NCBI GenBank assembly: GCA_965644295.1
Contig: CBFFRP010000160.1
Location: forward strand, 1 to 31,093
Reading direction: 5' to 3'
From: Paraphysomonas bandaiensis
Lineage: Eukaryota > Chrysophyceae
DNA length: 31,093 nucleotides
Shown here: positions 10,124-21,639 of the stretch, piece by piece
Position numbering within the stretch: position 1 is the first letter of the stretch
How the letters are laid out: the number at the start of each line of letters is the position of its first letter
Program-made: the position numbers and the translations under genes
Notes under the pieces: model-generated
Database searches by the model: none
Told to the model about the DNA's origin: nothing
Seen by the model: the letters and a program-made list of their open reading frames with translations, nothing else

Positions 10124-10442
10124 TGTTGAGTTCTGCTATATGAGAGCAATTGAAAGCTGTAGTTATAAGGTATTTAAATTACTGTATTATACAGTTGTAG
10201 TCTTGTTAATCGTATTGTGAGAATGAATGACGATAAGCACATAGCGGTAAAACGGAATATTGTGACGATGCAAGTTGTAGTGACGATGTAAGATCGTCGT
10301 ACGAGAAATGAGTGGTAGTGGAGACAACATGATATTGATGAATGATAAGAGACATTGATTATAATTTATAATTCTCAGCTTTGAGTATAAGTTACCTTCT
10401 GTTGTTAAGTTAATACTTCTCATATAATGTCAAACCTTGACA
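10124..10442 (+). repeat. 3' LTR of element B
   Basis: Copy of 4911-5229 without visible differences, followed by the CGTAG target duplication. Its internal ATG (10427) meets a stop after six codons because it runs into flanking DNA. Confidence 0.95.
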
Positions 10443-10487
10443 CGTAGAGCAAAGTTAACTTCAGTGAAATGTCCATTGTTAACATCG

Positions 10488-10612
10488 AGTGGTGGTTGCG
10501 TATCAAACGAATTCAACAACGTAATCACACTATACATAAGGTTTCCTCTACTACAATCTAACTCATCGTCCGTCGACGCCGTCCACATAAAAAACATGAA
10601 CCTGAATAGAAC
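10488..10612 (+). repeat. 125-bp direct repeat, copy 1
   Basis: Matches 10896-11020 with one mismatch (AATTC versus ACTTC). It begins AGTGGTGGTTGCGTATC, so it also holds the 14-mer found in the 3' UTRs of elements A and B. It abuts a truncated inverted LTR on its right. The other copy sits next to the kinase stop codon, so this copy looks like a duplication of the kinase 3' flank. Confidence 0.9.
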
Positions 10613-10676
10613 GGATATAATTCAAATATCTTAGAAGCTACAGCTTTTAATTGCTCACATACAGCAAAACTCAACA
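10613..10676 (-). repeat. Truncated copia LTR (first about 64 bp), inverted
   Basis: On the minus strand it reads TGTTGAGTTTTGCTGTATG, then GAGCAATT, AAAGCTGTAG and a TATTT block, following the element B LTR start with scattered differences. It stops abruptly at the edge of the 125-bp repeat. It is older than the B insertion, judging by divergence. Confidence 0.75.
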
Positions 10677-10895
10677 ATCTAAGCACGACATGAAGTCTAA
10701 CCGCCCAGTACTTCAACATCGCTGGGAAACCAAGTCATAATCACTAACATAATAACCATATTTACCTTTTAGTCAATTTTATTGGTGATATGAAAACATA
10801 ACGCACTAAATAAACATCACAATGTACATTACGCGCAAACAATTTGAGCCAAGTTTGCCACGCAGTCACGAAAGGAGGCCAAGCCAACTAAATAC

Positions 10896-11020
10896 AGTGG
10901 TGGTTGCGTATCAAACGACTTCAACAACGTAATCACACTATACATAAGGTTTCCTCTACTACAATCTAACTCATCGTCCGTCGACGCCGTCCACATAAAA
11001 AACATGAACCTGAATAGAAC
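10896..11020 (+). repeat. 125-bp direct repeat, copy 2, adjoining the kinase 3' end
   Basis: Near-identical to 10488-10612. It ends 8 bases before the kinase stop codon (11029-11031), so it is the immediate 3' UTR of that gene. The 219 bases between the inverted LTR piece and this copy (10677-10895) show no ORF. They contain TTTATT at 10778-10783, a possible AATAAA signal for the minus-strand gene. Confidence 0.9.
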
Positions 11021-11028
11021 ACGGATTA

Positions 11029-13695
11029 TTAGGTCTGCTCATAGGGTCTTGCGAAGTATTTCTCGTTGACTATGTTTGTAGCTGTTGACATAACTACCTC
11101 AAGGGGCAACCGTAGTTGTCGAGCCAGATGTTTCCAATGCTTTTTTCCTGTATGGAAATTCGGAAGGGGTGTCATGGGCTCATTGGCTGACTTAAAGAAA
11201 GTCCGACTCGACCGAAGTGACCGGAAAGATCCTCCACTGGCGCTCGCATAACCACCTCGACTACTACCCCCGTTACTCTCGGTACCGCGGCGCTTTAACT
11301 TCTCTTGCTTGTACGTAGCCACCATCTGATCATACTTCAGCTCGGTCTTTTCCAGAACCCTTTCGAGATGCTCCAGGCGTACTGCTGTAAGCAATACACC
11401 TTCACCACTCTGTTCCAGTGTAGCCCCGTTGTCGGCCTCGAACTCACCGTATACCACAGCACTTGGGTTGGACGGTAGCTGTGCTTTCGACTGGGCAGCC
11501 CTGGAGAGCATAGTCAACCGTGATAGTCCGCTATCTTGAGAACTACGTGTGGTGGCTGTGCGATCAAGGGGATCTCCTCCAGAGGCCGTACTCATCCTAA
11601 GGGTGGAATTTTGGCCTGGAGGGAGCACGCATTCGTCTTCAGTGGACTCCATCGACAACAGCCCACCATGACTGCCATGCATGTCATTTTCGCTGGCACC
11701 CCTTAAGATTTCGGAATGCCTAAGAAAAAAGGGATGCTGTAAGAGCATAGTGACCGTAGGTCGATCTTTCGGGTCTTTCTGTAAGCAGGCGTTCATCATT
11801 AGGTTGAAATCCGAAGAGAAGTCCTCTCCCAATTCTGGTATATCGTCGTCGCATATAAGTCGAACCAGGTCCCAGTATCCTACCGCCATGCTACCGTCAG
11901 GAGAGAGTGGATATCTCCCTTGAACTACAGCCAACAGAGTTAGGCCAAAGGACCAAATGTCCCCAGGGAAGCTATACTTATCATTAGAGATACGCTCTGG
12001 TGCCTGTAGTCGAGATATGAAAATGCGTGAGAATAGCACTTGCAGATATATATAACTCAGAGATTTACTAAGCAACAACGCACAGATGTGTGTATAAGCA
12101 TATGTAGCTATGCATACATCCTGTCCATAAATATGACAACACAGAAGTCGCACCATGTAACACATAGTCCCAACAAATGAGTTCGGCTGGTTAAAGTCGT
12201 TCTTAGTATCCATAGCCTTTGATATACCAAAATCTGCGATTTTAACTACACCATTGCAGTTCATGAGGATATTGCCAGGTTTGATGTCCCTGTTGCATCC
12301 GTCAGTCAGAAAAAACAGACAAAGTATAGATGCAAAGATTGCACACCTGTGCAGCTGTCCGTTCTTGTGTAGGAACCCAAGTCCTAGCAACACCTGGTGG
12401 GCGATGTCAGCTAACACACCCTCGTCACGACAACCGCCGTTATCAACCACATCCTGTAGAGAACCTCCATCCATATATTCAACAACGAGGTTTACCATTC
12501 CGCTCATTGGATCCAGGAAAGCTACACATGCAAGAAGTAATCAGTAACATGCATAGCATAGTACACTGTAGCGGTCACGACACACACACCGGAGATAGAC
12601 ACAACGTGGGTTAGAAACACAAAGGCTATAAATAAAAGACGTTTATAGATGTGAATTCTCACCATCGTACATAGCAAGGACTTGTGGGCACTTGCTTATC
12701 ACTTCGCTATTTGTAACATCCTCTTCCTTTTTAGAACACCCTGCAGACATGGACCCAGGTCCAACCGGGTTAATCTTGGGTGTTACTGTCTCTGGTGCTA
12801 CGGCCTGAGGGCTGGCCTCGCATCGATTTTCCTCGTCCTCGTCGCCTTCGTCCAGTGCAGAATCAATCAGCCTAAGTTCTGCAAGATTTTGGTAAAGTAC
12901 ACCGAGCTCGGATGCGATATGGTGGAGGTCATCCGCATCGTATATGGGTAGCATCTTGAGGGCAACTATCGTAAGGGTGGGAATATGGAGTGCCTCCAAT
13001 ACGCTTCCCGAAGCCCCCCGGCCTAGAGATCCCACGAGGACAAAGTCAGATCGCCCCGCAGTAAGAAAGTGAAACGGTCCCATTGCATCTCCTGCACTCT
13101 GTATCCCTTTTTCATTTATCTCGAACCCTCCAATATGCACCGCCCCACTTGGAGAAAGACGTGCCATATCACGGGGTGTTCTCTGTGCCGCGGTACCCCC
13201 CGAACCGTTCAGTACGCTGTCCGCGGCGTCCGAGACTATTATATTTAACTTGGGCTTCATGCGGTTCTTAGGGGCCGTGGGAGCAGCCGTTTTGCAGGAC
13301 AAGGAACGGGTTGACATCTTTTCATCATCCGAGGCGTGAGACCGGGACGACAAACGCTCATCATGTTTGGAACTTGAACCGGTGTACTTGTGGCTCAATC
13401 CATGGATTGTGCTACTTTTACTTCCCGCTATACTATCGTACTTAGTACTTATTCTGTTGGTCTCCAGTGTCTGGGAGAGCTGTAGCATTGCCAGACTACG
13501 CACCGAACCCTCGCTCACAGTTAGTTTCTTACTCACTCTGAGGCTGCCATATGTCTCCCTCAAGTTCTGATATATTTCTTTATCATCCAATCCTTCCATT
13601 TGAAGGCGCCTGAAGGTCGTACTGAGTCCCCCATCAGCTAGACTCCTCTTTTGCTCTAAAGATATTGGTGTGTCGGTCGAAGCACCCGCACCCAT
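11029..13695 (-). CDS. MAPKK (STE7)-like protein kinase, four exons, 772 aa
   Basis: Exons (minus): 13695-12663, 12521-12347, 12289-12154, 12003-11029. Introns are 141, 57 and 150 bases, all GT-AG. The joined frame is open and rebuilds kinase motifs across each junction (YDAF; LHRDIKPGN; YMAPER). The N terminus MGAGAS fits N-myristoylation; an ATG 27 bases upstream would hide it, so I prefer this start. Residues 1-215 are Ser-rich and probably disordered. Kinase: glycine loop GRGASG 226-231, Lys247, Glu263, an acidic insert about 272-336, HRD 402-404, DFG 422-424, APE 449-451. The loop NSFVGT (Ser440) resembles MEK Ser222, but the usual upstream Ser/Thr position is Asn436. A C-terminal tail carries KHWKHLARQLRLPL. 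Likely a MAP-kinase-kinase relative at a membrane; its substrate is unknown. Confidence 0.88.
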
Positions 13696-15925
13696 AGTAT
13701 ATATATATATCGATTCACACAATCGTATAGATACAATGAAAAATATTCCTCTTATGACATAAATATCAAAATTATATAATGACTGTTATTTTAGTTAATG
13801 TAATTAACTCCACTACATACTATCTCGCATTTCGAATATACAATTGACCCCACAGCACAAGTTTAATTTAAGGCTTGAGTTCTGTCTTACGTGCCAGGTG
13901 AAACATACTCTGCATTGCCTCTTATACTTATAAAAATGGCTCAATATTGAACGAATTTATTCACATATCACTTGATTATTTCAAGTGTTGTAGGTGGTGT
14001 TGAATACATAGTTAGATATGTATGTCAATCTGCACTGCTATTCCCTCACAAGAAAAAGATTGATGTTGGAGGTTTCAACTTCATCCATATTATTCTTCAC
14101 CACAAAAATCAATGCTGTAAGTGTTTCACTACCAAGAACACCACTATTTAACAGTAAAAAAACAAACATTTCTAGATTTCAAGATTTTTATGATATACTG
14201 TACTTGTGCTGTATGTATTATTTGTGTAATACGGTGTATTCTAGAATACAGTCATGCCACTATAATCATGTACACCACAAGCACGAGTTGCACATCTCTG
14301 CTGTCATATCTTTGCTATATATGTGGCTTTTTGAGATTATGATGCTGTTAGTGGTTAAAACTTCACATATAGATTACACTTGAGTTCTCTATGGACTAGA
14401 CCTGAGTGTATGCGTATCAATGAAGAGACATCTAATTGAAGGAACATGTCTACTACAAACTGTCCAGAGCGGTTCCACCTTCCCCTAGAGGCTTATTGGC
14501 TTCATTCCTGATATTCTTCTTACAAAATAGGCGAAATCTGCGACTATTGACTGTAACCTCATTGCGAGAGTCGTTACCATACAGAACCGTCTCTCTGGTA
14601 TCTTACTACTTGGGTTGAGAAGGAAGGCACAACTCCAGGACATGGGCACATAACACAATTACATTTTTATCGGTACTGATCGGGCTTTTCTGCTTGTTGC
14701 CCATTGGCGTGATTGTATCACAATGCAAGTCTGTTGCTGCTTTAGTAGTGTTATATTCACCGTGTTGTAACGATACAACTGTGCGTATGACACTGTCATT
14801 CATATCATATGGTGGTATTCATTTAATTAATTTCTTGTAAATTACCATTTTCATATTACAAACTGCTCGTTATATATGCCATACCGTACGGTGCTTATCT
14901 ACCGTCCACCGTCACGTATGGGAAGCAATTGGCGAGAAAATGGCGGTGGTAATATGAAGCGCTGTAGGAGTCGTAAATAAGGGGTCTTATGGAATTCTTG
15001 GGCCATGTAAGTGTTGTTGCGATATTAGTGACTCTGCGAACAATATCGGAACCGTATATATCCGCCTTTGAACAATATAAATAGTTTAAAGAGAATATTT
15101 ACTTTCATGACTGAAGGCGATTCCCTTTCAGTTTATTCGCTACATGAGTGTAGATTGTCCAAAGAGTGATGACACAACACAGACCATCAAATTCATCAGC
15201 TGTTATATTCAACGAAGAAGTCGCACGACCTACGAAAGCATCGCCATTGGCTTCCGAAAACATATAGCAGTCCTGAGTTCTGCCTACTACTTGACCAGCT
15301 CTCAAGAAACTTGAGTTCTACTAGGACCGCCAAGTTTGGATATTGAAATCGATTCTGCAAACTTCCGATAGCCATGAATTCCTATATCTTCCCTTGCGCA
15401 ACCAAGACCCAATGATTTATCGATTTCGCTTCTGTCTGTATCGACAAGAAAATAGTAATATCGAAGAAAAATTAAATTTTAGCATCTTCGACACTGGTTC
15501 GATGAATACAGGAAACATATACTGCCAGACCTCATAGAGGACAATTTTTTCTAGAGCAAATGGAATTTTTTCATAATTGCGCTTGATATCACTTGTCATG
15601 GTTCCTGCTTGATCAGACTTTGTGGTTCCAAATTTAGTAGTAATTGTCTGTTTATTTCAGGGCCTGGTAACCATTAATGGTAATGCCATATTCTAATTGA
15701 CGGGACATTTTTAATTAATGCCATTATAATTGCCGGTAACCGGACTACCATTAATGACCTGTACTGCTATATATAGAACTGAGCGTTTTAAGATAATAGA
15801 ATATAGTATCTCCTCTATACTCCGAGGAAACTCTAAACAATATTAGACAACAATGTTCATGTAACTCTACAGGCACTCTGTGGCAACCTTGTTCACTATC
15901 TTCTCAATGCATTCTAGAGTTAGAG
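13696..15925. other. Intergenic region, no gene recognised
   Basis: AT-rich DNA upstream of the kinase start. An (AT)n run at 13698-13711 lies just 5' of the kinase ATG. A 12-bp palindrome ACCATTAATGGT is at 15670-15681 with further CCATTAATG copies nearby. The open frames here are short, have no recognisable domains and show no splice-linked partners. The kinase promoter should lie in the first few hundred bases, but I cannot define it. No tRNA or rRNA was recognised. Confidence 0.6.
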
Positions 15926-16091
15926 AATAGTTTCCTGAGCGATATGCATAGCAACGTACCCATATACCCAAAAACTCTAAAATAATCATTGAAAATGTGC
16001 ATATTTCACCTAGAAACATTCATAAAAGCACTATTTTTCCCAAAGTTGAAAGAAGCTACAGTATACAACTAAGCAAAGTAATATTATACTC
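15926..16091 (+). repeat. 166-bp flanking direct repeat, left copy
   Basis: Starts AATAGTTTCCTGAGCG and ends ATTATACTC. It matches 25304-25469 along its whole length without gaps. It abuts the 3' LTR of element C on the right, and the other copy abuts the 5' LTR, so it flanks the element like an overlong target duplication. Confidence 0.95.
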
Positions 16092-16347
16092 GATTTAAGC
16101 TTATTAGTAAAACAATGTTGTGATTATTAGAGTGTAAGTAATAAACACGATAGAGTGAAAATTATAAATAACAATATAGAACGTACTATCATGCACAACG
16201 GAATAGTTAGAAGTGTAACTGATAATGACGACGTTATGATGACGATCACGTATCTTCGACAGATACTCTCTCTAATTCAGTTCATGGTATATTTCATTGA
16301 ACATTATAACTCACAGATACAATCATGTATTAAGCTGAATCCTAATA
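16092..16347 (-). repeat. 3' LTR of element C
   Basis: 256 bp, matching 25050-25304 except for one extra A near 16322. On the minus strand it starts TATTAGGATTCAGC right after a purine tract and ends GCTTAAATC, so it lacks the usual TG...CA ends. GATTCAGCTTAATA near the start and GATTTAAGCTTATT (inverted) at the end resemble a loose inverted terminal repeat. Confidence 0.9.
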
Positions 16348-16356
16348 CGCCCCCTC
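16348..16356 (-). promoter_or_regulatory. Polypurine tract of element C
   Basis: GAGGGGGCG on the minus strand, directly 5' of the 3' LTR. It fixes both the LTR start and the orientation of the element. The further 190 bases to the pol stop (16357-16546) are non-coding 3' UTR. Confidence 0.75.
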
Positions 16357-16546
16357 AATGAAATAATCAGTGAATCGTAGATAATAGAGAGAATATGAAC
16401 TTATGCACACTGAGAGTAAAAACCAGAGTAGCAGTCACTAGTCAATAATAAGCGAACTGCAGAGATGCCATATTGTGAGACCATCCTTCTAGTCCAGCAT
16501 CATGTATTGAATAAAAATAAAAAAAATGGTAAAAACTCCGTGTAAC

Positions 16547-19500
16547 TCAAACTAGCCACCTAGGTCGCTTGTGGCTTGTTAATTGTGATTTAGGTGTCTC
16601 TGAGGTTGTTGATCGCTTTCTGTTGCTGCTGGATGGGATGTCGAACCCAGCTCCCCCCATCAATGTAGTTCGCAATTGAAGAAAATTAGTTGTTCCTAGT
16701 GGTTTCGTGAGAAGATCGGCTAACATTGACGTGGTGGGAATATGGTCAACAGTCAATTGGTTTTCGGCAATATTTTCTCGAATGAAATGATACCGTATCG
16801 CAATATGTTTCGTACGACGATGATGAGTAGGATTGTAACATAATTGGACTGCCCCTTTATTATCGCACCAAATAGTTGTTGAGAATGGAAGTTTGAAACC
16901 AATTTCTGATAATAAAGAGCGTAGCCATAATGCTTCCTGAGCTGCTGACGATAGAGCCATATACTCAGCTTCAGTAGATGACAATGCCACAGTTGTCTGT
17001 AATCGAGATTGCCATGATATAAGACAATTACCTATGAAGAATGTAAAAGCTGTAGTGGACCGTCGAGTGAGGTGACATCGTGCCCAATCGCTATCGCAGT
17101 ATCCTGACAATGTTATGTGGGATCCAGAATATATCAATCCTTGCTTAGCAGTGCCTTTGAGATACCTAAGAACATGTAACGCAGCATTACAGGTAGTTAG
17201 ATTAGGCATATCAGAAAATCTGGCAAGAGTATTGACTGCGTAGGCGATATCCGGTCGAGTGCATACAGCTAGATACATCAGGGAACCTATGAGCTCCTTG
17301 TAGGGGAAATTCTGAACATAACTTTGATTTGACTCTGAAAGATGATTGTATTCATGTAAATCATAGTTGAAAGACAGTAACATAGGTGTTGACATGGGTT
17401 TACTGTTGGACATGTTGAATTTGTCCAGCAGTTTTCTGACATACTGCTCCTGACTGAGAGTCGTGATATTTTTGTCAAAATCTTGATGAATGGAGATGCC
17501 CAAGTAATAATCTAGGAGTCCGAGATCCGTAATTTCGAACTTTTTGGATAAATGATCTTTGAATTGTTGGATATCAGTGTCGGATGTAGATGCTATAATA
17601 ATATCGTCCACATACATGGCTATTAGCATAATCCTGCCATTAATCTGCTTTTTGAATATACACGGGTCAGATATTAGTCTGGTGAAACCCATATCTAGCA
17701 TAAAATTTGTACAGCACTTATACCAGTTAAGACCTGCTTGCTTTAGACCATAGATGCTTTTCATCAGTTTGAGGACTTTTCCGTCAGGGACGTCCATGCC
17801 AGGAGGGGGATACATGTATATGTCCTCTTCGAGGTCAGCATTGATGTACGCAGTTGTGAAATCGATTTGGTGCAATTTGAGTTTCATAATAGTCGAAAGG
17901 GCAATAATTGTACGTAGGGATGTAGCCTTCGCGACGGGGCTGTATGTATCATTGTAATCGATGCCTTGGATTTGAGTAAAACCCTGTGCGACTAGTCGAG
18001 CCTTGAATTTGATATCATTCTGTTTTCTTTTTATTTTGAATATGAGTTTCCCCTTTATGGCTCTTGCTCCAGGTGGTAACGCAGTGTATCTCCAGCACCC
18101 TTTCCTCTGAAGAGTGGATATTTCTCTGTTGATAGCATCGATCCACTGCTGTTTATATTTACCTGAAATAGCATCTTGAACACTCTTTGGTGTATCAGTT
18201 AGCTCGTCAATGTCATCGCAATTACTGATAGCATGCATAACAATATCAATATTGTTAGTATGTAATTTTGATATACATTGTGTGTCATGTGCCATATGAT
18301 TTACTACATGTTTAGCATTTACATCACATGTATATACACCATCACCAAGTTTATGTATATTTACGATTACCCGTTTCCTGGCCATTCTCCTGCTTCGGAG
18401 AACACTCTTTCTACCAGCTAAAAATTGTTGTTTTGCTGTAGCACGGACCTTACTTGGCCCTTCAGGTGTACCCTGATTTTCCCAATCTCCCGATGAATCA
18501 GCAGGCTTGTTGCAGCGTTTGGCCACACGCTGACGCACACGATCCACTTGACCGTGTGGTGCCGGATTCGGCACTAGATTCCCATTGAATTGTTTCGAAG
18601 GGCGAGTCTTCGCTATCTTTGCATCGGAGTGGGTAGGTTCACACCGATGGCTGCTGATTCTCTCCTGCGCGGCATCATGATGTCTTCGATTCACGCCACT
18701 CCCCCTGGAAGTAGCGGCTGGCGCTGGAGATCCATTAACTGTATCGGGGTCTCGATCTGATTTGCTGGATTTATGTATTGGGGTTTTCGATCGAGAAGTA
18801 TTACATTTGAGACCAACTGCTTTGAGTTCTATGTATTCTTCAGTGTACTTTTCGACGTCTGCAGCATGAATGGGGTCGTCGAGCTGGATGAGTCGTGTCT
18901 TGTCACCGCTGTCGTCCACTAGACCACGATACGCTGCGATTAATCCTTTTCTGAGCTTTATTTGAGTTGTTACATATGTTAATCCATCGTCTGGATCTAC
19001 ATGAGCTAGACCTATGAGATATTTGAAACTTTCTACTGTCCTGGAGGTCTCATTCTCTCTGAAGATCTCATTTATCTCTTTAAAATATCTCTTATCCGCT
19101 GGTGGAACACATTCGTTGAAAAATACATGTCCTGATATAACAAAATCTCTTAATGCGGGAACAAAGACTATATATCCAGGACCATCCTCTCGATAGCCCA
19201 TAAAATACCCAGGCCAGCTATGTCTGTCCCAATTGTTCTTTCGGAGACTGGAATCGATATTCACAAAGCATTTACATCCCCATATTCTGGCATAACTCAA
19301 GTCTGGTATTTCGTTTTCGATAAACTGAAGTGGAGACATAAATCCTTTAGCTGTTTGACACGGTAACCTGTTCTTGATGTGTATTGTCGCCTTTGAGGCT
19401 TGTTCCCAGAAATTCGGTGGGAGTCCAGAGTCGATAAGGCTGCTGAGTGCTCGTTCTTTAGTTGTCCGCCATGATCGCTCTTGGAATGGGTTATCCTCGG

Positions 19501-19580
19501 GGGTATACGGGGAGTTGAAAGTCCATGTAGCCCCTATTGATTGAAGATACTCTAGAACTTTTCTTGATACCAGCTCCTTC
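16547..19580 (-). pseudogene. Element C: integrase C-terminus, reverse transcriptase, RNase H
   Basis: The frame is open from about 19580 to TAG 16547-16549; counted from ATG 19339 it is 930 codons, and it is open upstream of that ATG. Upstream bases encode the integrase end with the catalytic Glu in the motif QERSWRT, then IKNRLPCQTAKGF. After the copia C-terminal integrase domain (WGCKCFVN) and a long low-complexity linker come RT motifs KARLVAQGFTQ, DFTTAYINADLEE, SIYGLKQA and YVDDI. RNase H follows with DSDWA, STEAEYMAL, CDNKGA and ADLLTKPL. All RT and RNase H catalytic residues are present. It is broken only by the frameshift near 19580. Confidence 0.93.
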
Positions 19581-20085
19581 CCCCATCCGCATGATAATGT
19601 TGTAGTCGTTTGCCTTTACTATGTAGATACATGACAACTTTCTGGATGGATTGGATGACGAAATCTTCATCTCTCGTTGGTCCGTAGGAGTCCCATTGGT
19701 GTCTGGAAGCTACATCTGTCATCCCGAGTATGTAACGGCTGCCAGTAATGATTGCCTCTGGTGCATGGGGTCCAGAAAAATCGGCTACTACTAGCTCCCC
19801 CAGCTCATTTGCTCTTCTTACACGCTTGAGCAGCATTTGTCTGATAGCGTGTCTATGTTTTCGGCGATGAGATTTACCACTAGCACAACCATCACATAGG
19901 CCACCCGGTAAAGAAGTAGCATTCATCTCCGACTTCGTTAACTTAATACCCGTTACTAATTTTGACTGTACAGCTTTCTGTATGAGTCCAATTGAAGAAT
20001 GTGCCAATCTCTTATGTGCTAGAGTTGCGAGTGGGCCTGAAGCAGTTGAAGCAAGGTGGGATTCGTCAAAATAGGAGTACCGAGG
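19581..20085 (-). pseudogene. Element C: integrase zinc finger and first half of core
   Basis: This frame holds the HHCC finger (HKRLAHSS, then CDGCASGK) and the core start VVADFSGP with the first Asp and HADGG with the second. It then runs into a stop at 19552 because of a one-base change near 19575-19585; the Glu lies in the next frame. On its 5' side a shift near 20040-20090 separates it from gag-protease. Neither site has an obvious programmed slippage motif, so I read both as decay. Confidence 0.85.
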
Positions 20086-21290
20086 TCTGTTAATGGAATT
20101 TCATATAGGCCTCCAACTCTCTTACCCTTTGATAGCAGTATTTCATCTTTATATATATCAACTGATTGGTTTCCGAACAAGATTTTATACCCTAGGTCAT
20201 CTAATTGGCTGATGGACACGAGTGTCCTCGAAGCATGGTCCACGTGCTTGCACTTGGGGATAATACCAAGTCTTCCATGTCCTGAAGAGGTCATAGTCGA
20301 TCCTGACTTAGCTGTTTGAATGTCGGTGAGGCATTCCTCATAATTGGTGATGTATCCGGCTTCAGGTGTGATGGAGACTGTGCAGCCAGAATCAAGGGTT
20401 CCCATTCCGGCTTCTTGATCAAAAACGAAGTTCGTTTCGTCGTTTGTTGGATATCCGACTCCTCCGAAGTCTCGTCCTTTCTGTTGTAGTGGACCACTGT
20501 CTTCATAATCTGCAAACTGGTCGGATTCGTCGTTTTCAGTGCTCTGGTGGGTCTGGAATCTAACTTTTTTGAATTTCCTACTGGTTGATTTGTTTCCAGA
20601 GGAACTCTTCATTTGTTGGATCCTTTCCCATGAGTGTTTGCATTCTGAAGCGATGTGTCCTTTTCCATCGCATCGGAAACACTTAATGTCCTTGTCAGTT
20701 CTCTTGTCATGTTTCGGTTTATTGGAACGGTTTCTGAAAGATGTCCCCTTTTTGCGCTTGGAATTCACTTTACTTTTGAAAAATGGGGGTTTTGAGGCTG
20801 CAAGCTGAATACTGTCGGTTTTTGTTTCTTCGTTGCTTGACAAGAGCATTCCAACAGACGAGCTTTCTAATCCGCGTAGTCTGCGTATCAGTGTTTTGTA
20901 GTCATCGATAGGGTGCATCTGCAGGTTGATTGCCAGTTCTCGATACGTCATATTTTCTTTGGATACCAGGCCTTGTCGAATGCGTGAGATAAGATCTTGA
21001 TCACTTATCCGATGACCATAATTAATCAGCTTGTTTCGGAGCTTTTTGACAGCGTCAAGAAAGTTGATTATCGACTGACCTTTTTTGATTTTTATGCTCT
21101 GAAACTGGCCAATCAGATCGGTGATTACATCGTTAGTCGTTTTTTCTTTGAAGTGGTTGAGCAAGTCCGTCCAGGCGGTTTTTTCGTCTCCATCGGGGAC
21201 GTTCTCCAAAATCCCCTCAGCCTCTTCATCCTGACCAATGATAGAGCTTGCAATGACTGACCATAGGTAGTTATTACCTTCATCATAATA
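20019..21290 (-). pseudogene. Element C: Gag (main part) and protease
   Basis: The open frame runs from the insertion point to TAG 20019-20021. It contains Gag core sequence (DLIGQFQSIKIKKGQS, typical of copia Gag), one zinc knuckle CFRCDGKGHIASEC (CX2CX4HX4C) and the protease motif LDSGCT. The first codons of Gag are on the far side of the nested insertion at 24782-25033; the frame is continuous if the insertion and the duplicated TA are removed. Confidence 0.9.
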
Positions 21291-21318
21291 TATGCTTAGT
21301 CTGTAGCCTATTGGATTT
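21291..21318 (+). repeat. Left terminal inverted repeat of element D
   Basis: 28 bases that are the exact reverse complement of 24752-24779. The next bases (AGTTAAATCCCAT) are only loosely related to the corresponding inner right end. Confidence 0.92.
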
Positions 21319-21639
21319 AGTTAAATCCCATATTTTTGGTGTTTTGCGCAGGTGTGAAATTTTGTTCTGATTATGTTAATGATGCAAACATATAACTCCC
21401 TGTTGATTTAGAAGACGATTCCTTTCATTGTTATTAACTTGATTACTCACTAGCAGTTGTCATCATCATTTCCAATATTTTCAACACATTTTCAACATTT
21501 TTTCAGCATTAATACATTCATTTATTTAATACACAGAATATATATACATCATCATGGCTATGCTTGTATTATTATAGACATAAAAGTAAACAAGGTAGAG
21601 CGATCTCAGCATCATCACAAGAGGGGGGATTACCTATGG

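Larger units (their letters stand above)
4911..10442 (+). mobile_element. Complete Ty1/copia LTR retrotransposon B
   Basis: Two 319-bp LTRs (4911-5229 and 10124-10442) start TGTTGAG and end TTGACA, and read as identical base for base. The 5-bp target duplication CGTAG lies at 4906-4910 and 10443-10447. A primer binding site follows the 5' LTR and a purine tract precedes the 3' LTR. The single 1588-codon ORF is unbroken. The element sits just beyond the 3' LTR of element A. Identical LTRs plus an open frame mean a very young insertion that may still be mobile; one protease residue is unusual (see the CDS). Confidence 0.95.

Noticed and set aside
12290-12346. Reading the kinase as an unspliced protein with an 18-residue insert in the HRD loop
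   Set aside because: The insert would split the catalytic HRDIKPGN motif, and it has exact GT-AG ends that restore the motif when removed.
13871-15320. Recurring CTTGAGTTCT strings resembling the LTR start TGTTGAGTTCTG
   Set aside because: The similarity stops after about ten bases at each site and no LTR body or target duplication follows.
15343-15537. Short ORF with FDTGS, hinting at an aspartic protease
   Set aside because: Only the five-residue motif fits; no hydrophobic beta-strand context or neighbouring pol sequence exists.
16155-16361. ORF repeated at 25113-25295
   Set aside because: Both are within the LTRs of element C and antisense to the element.
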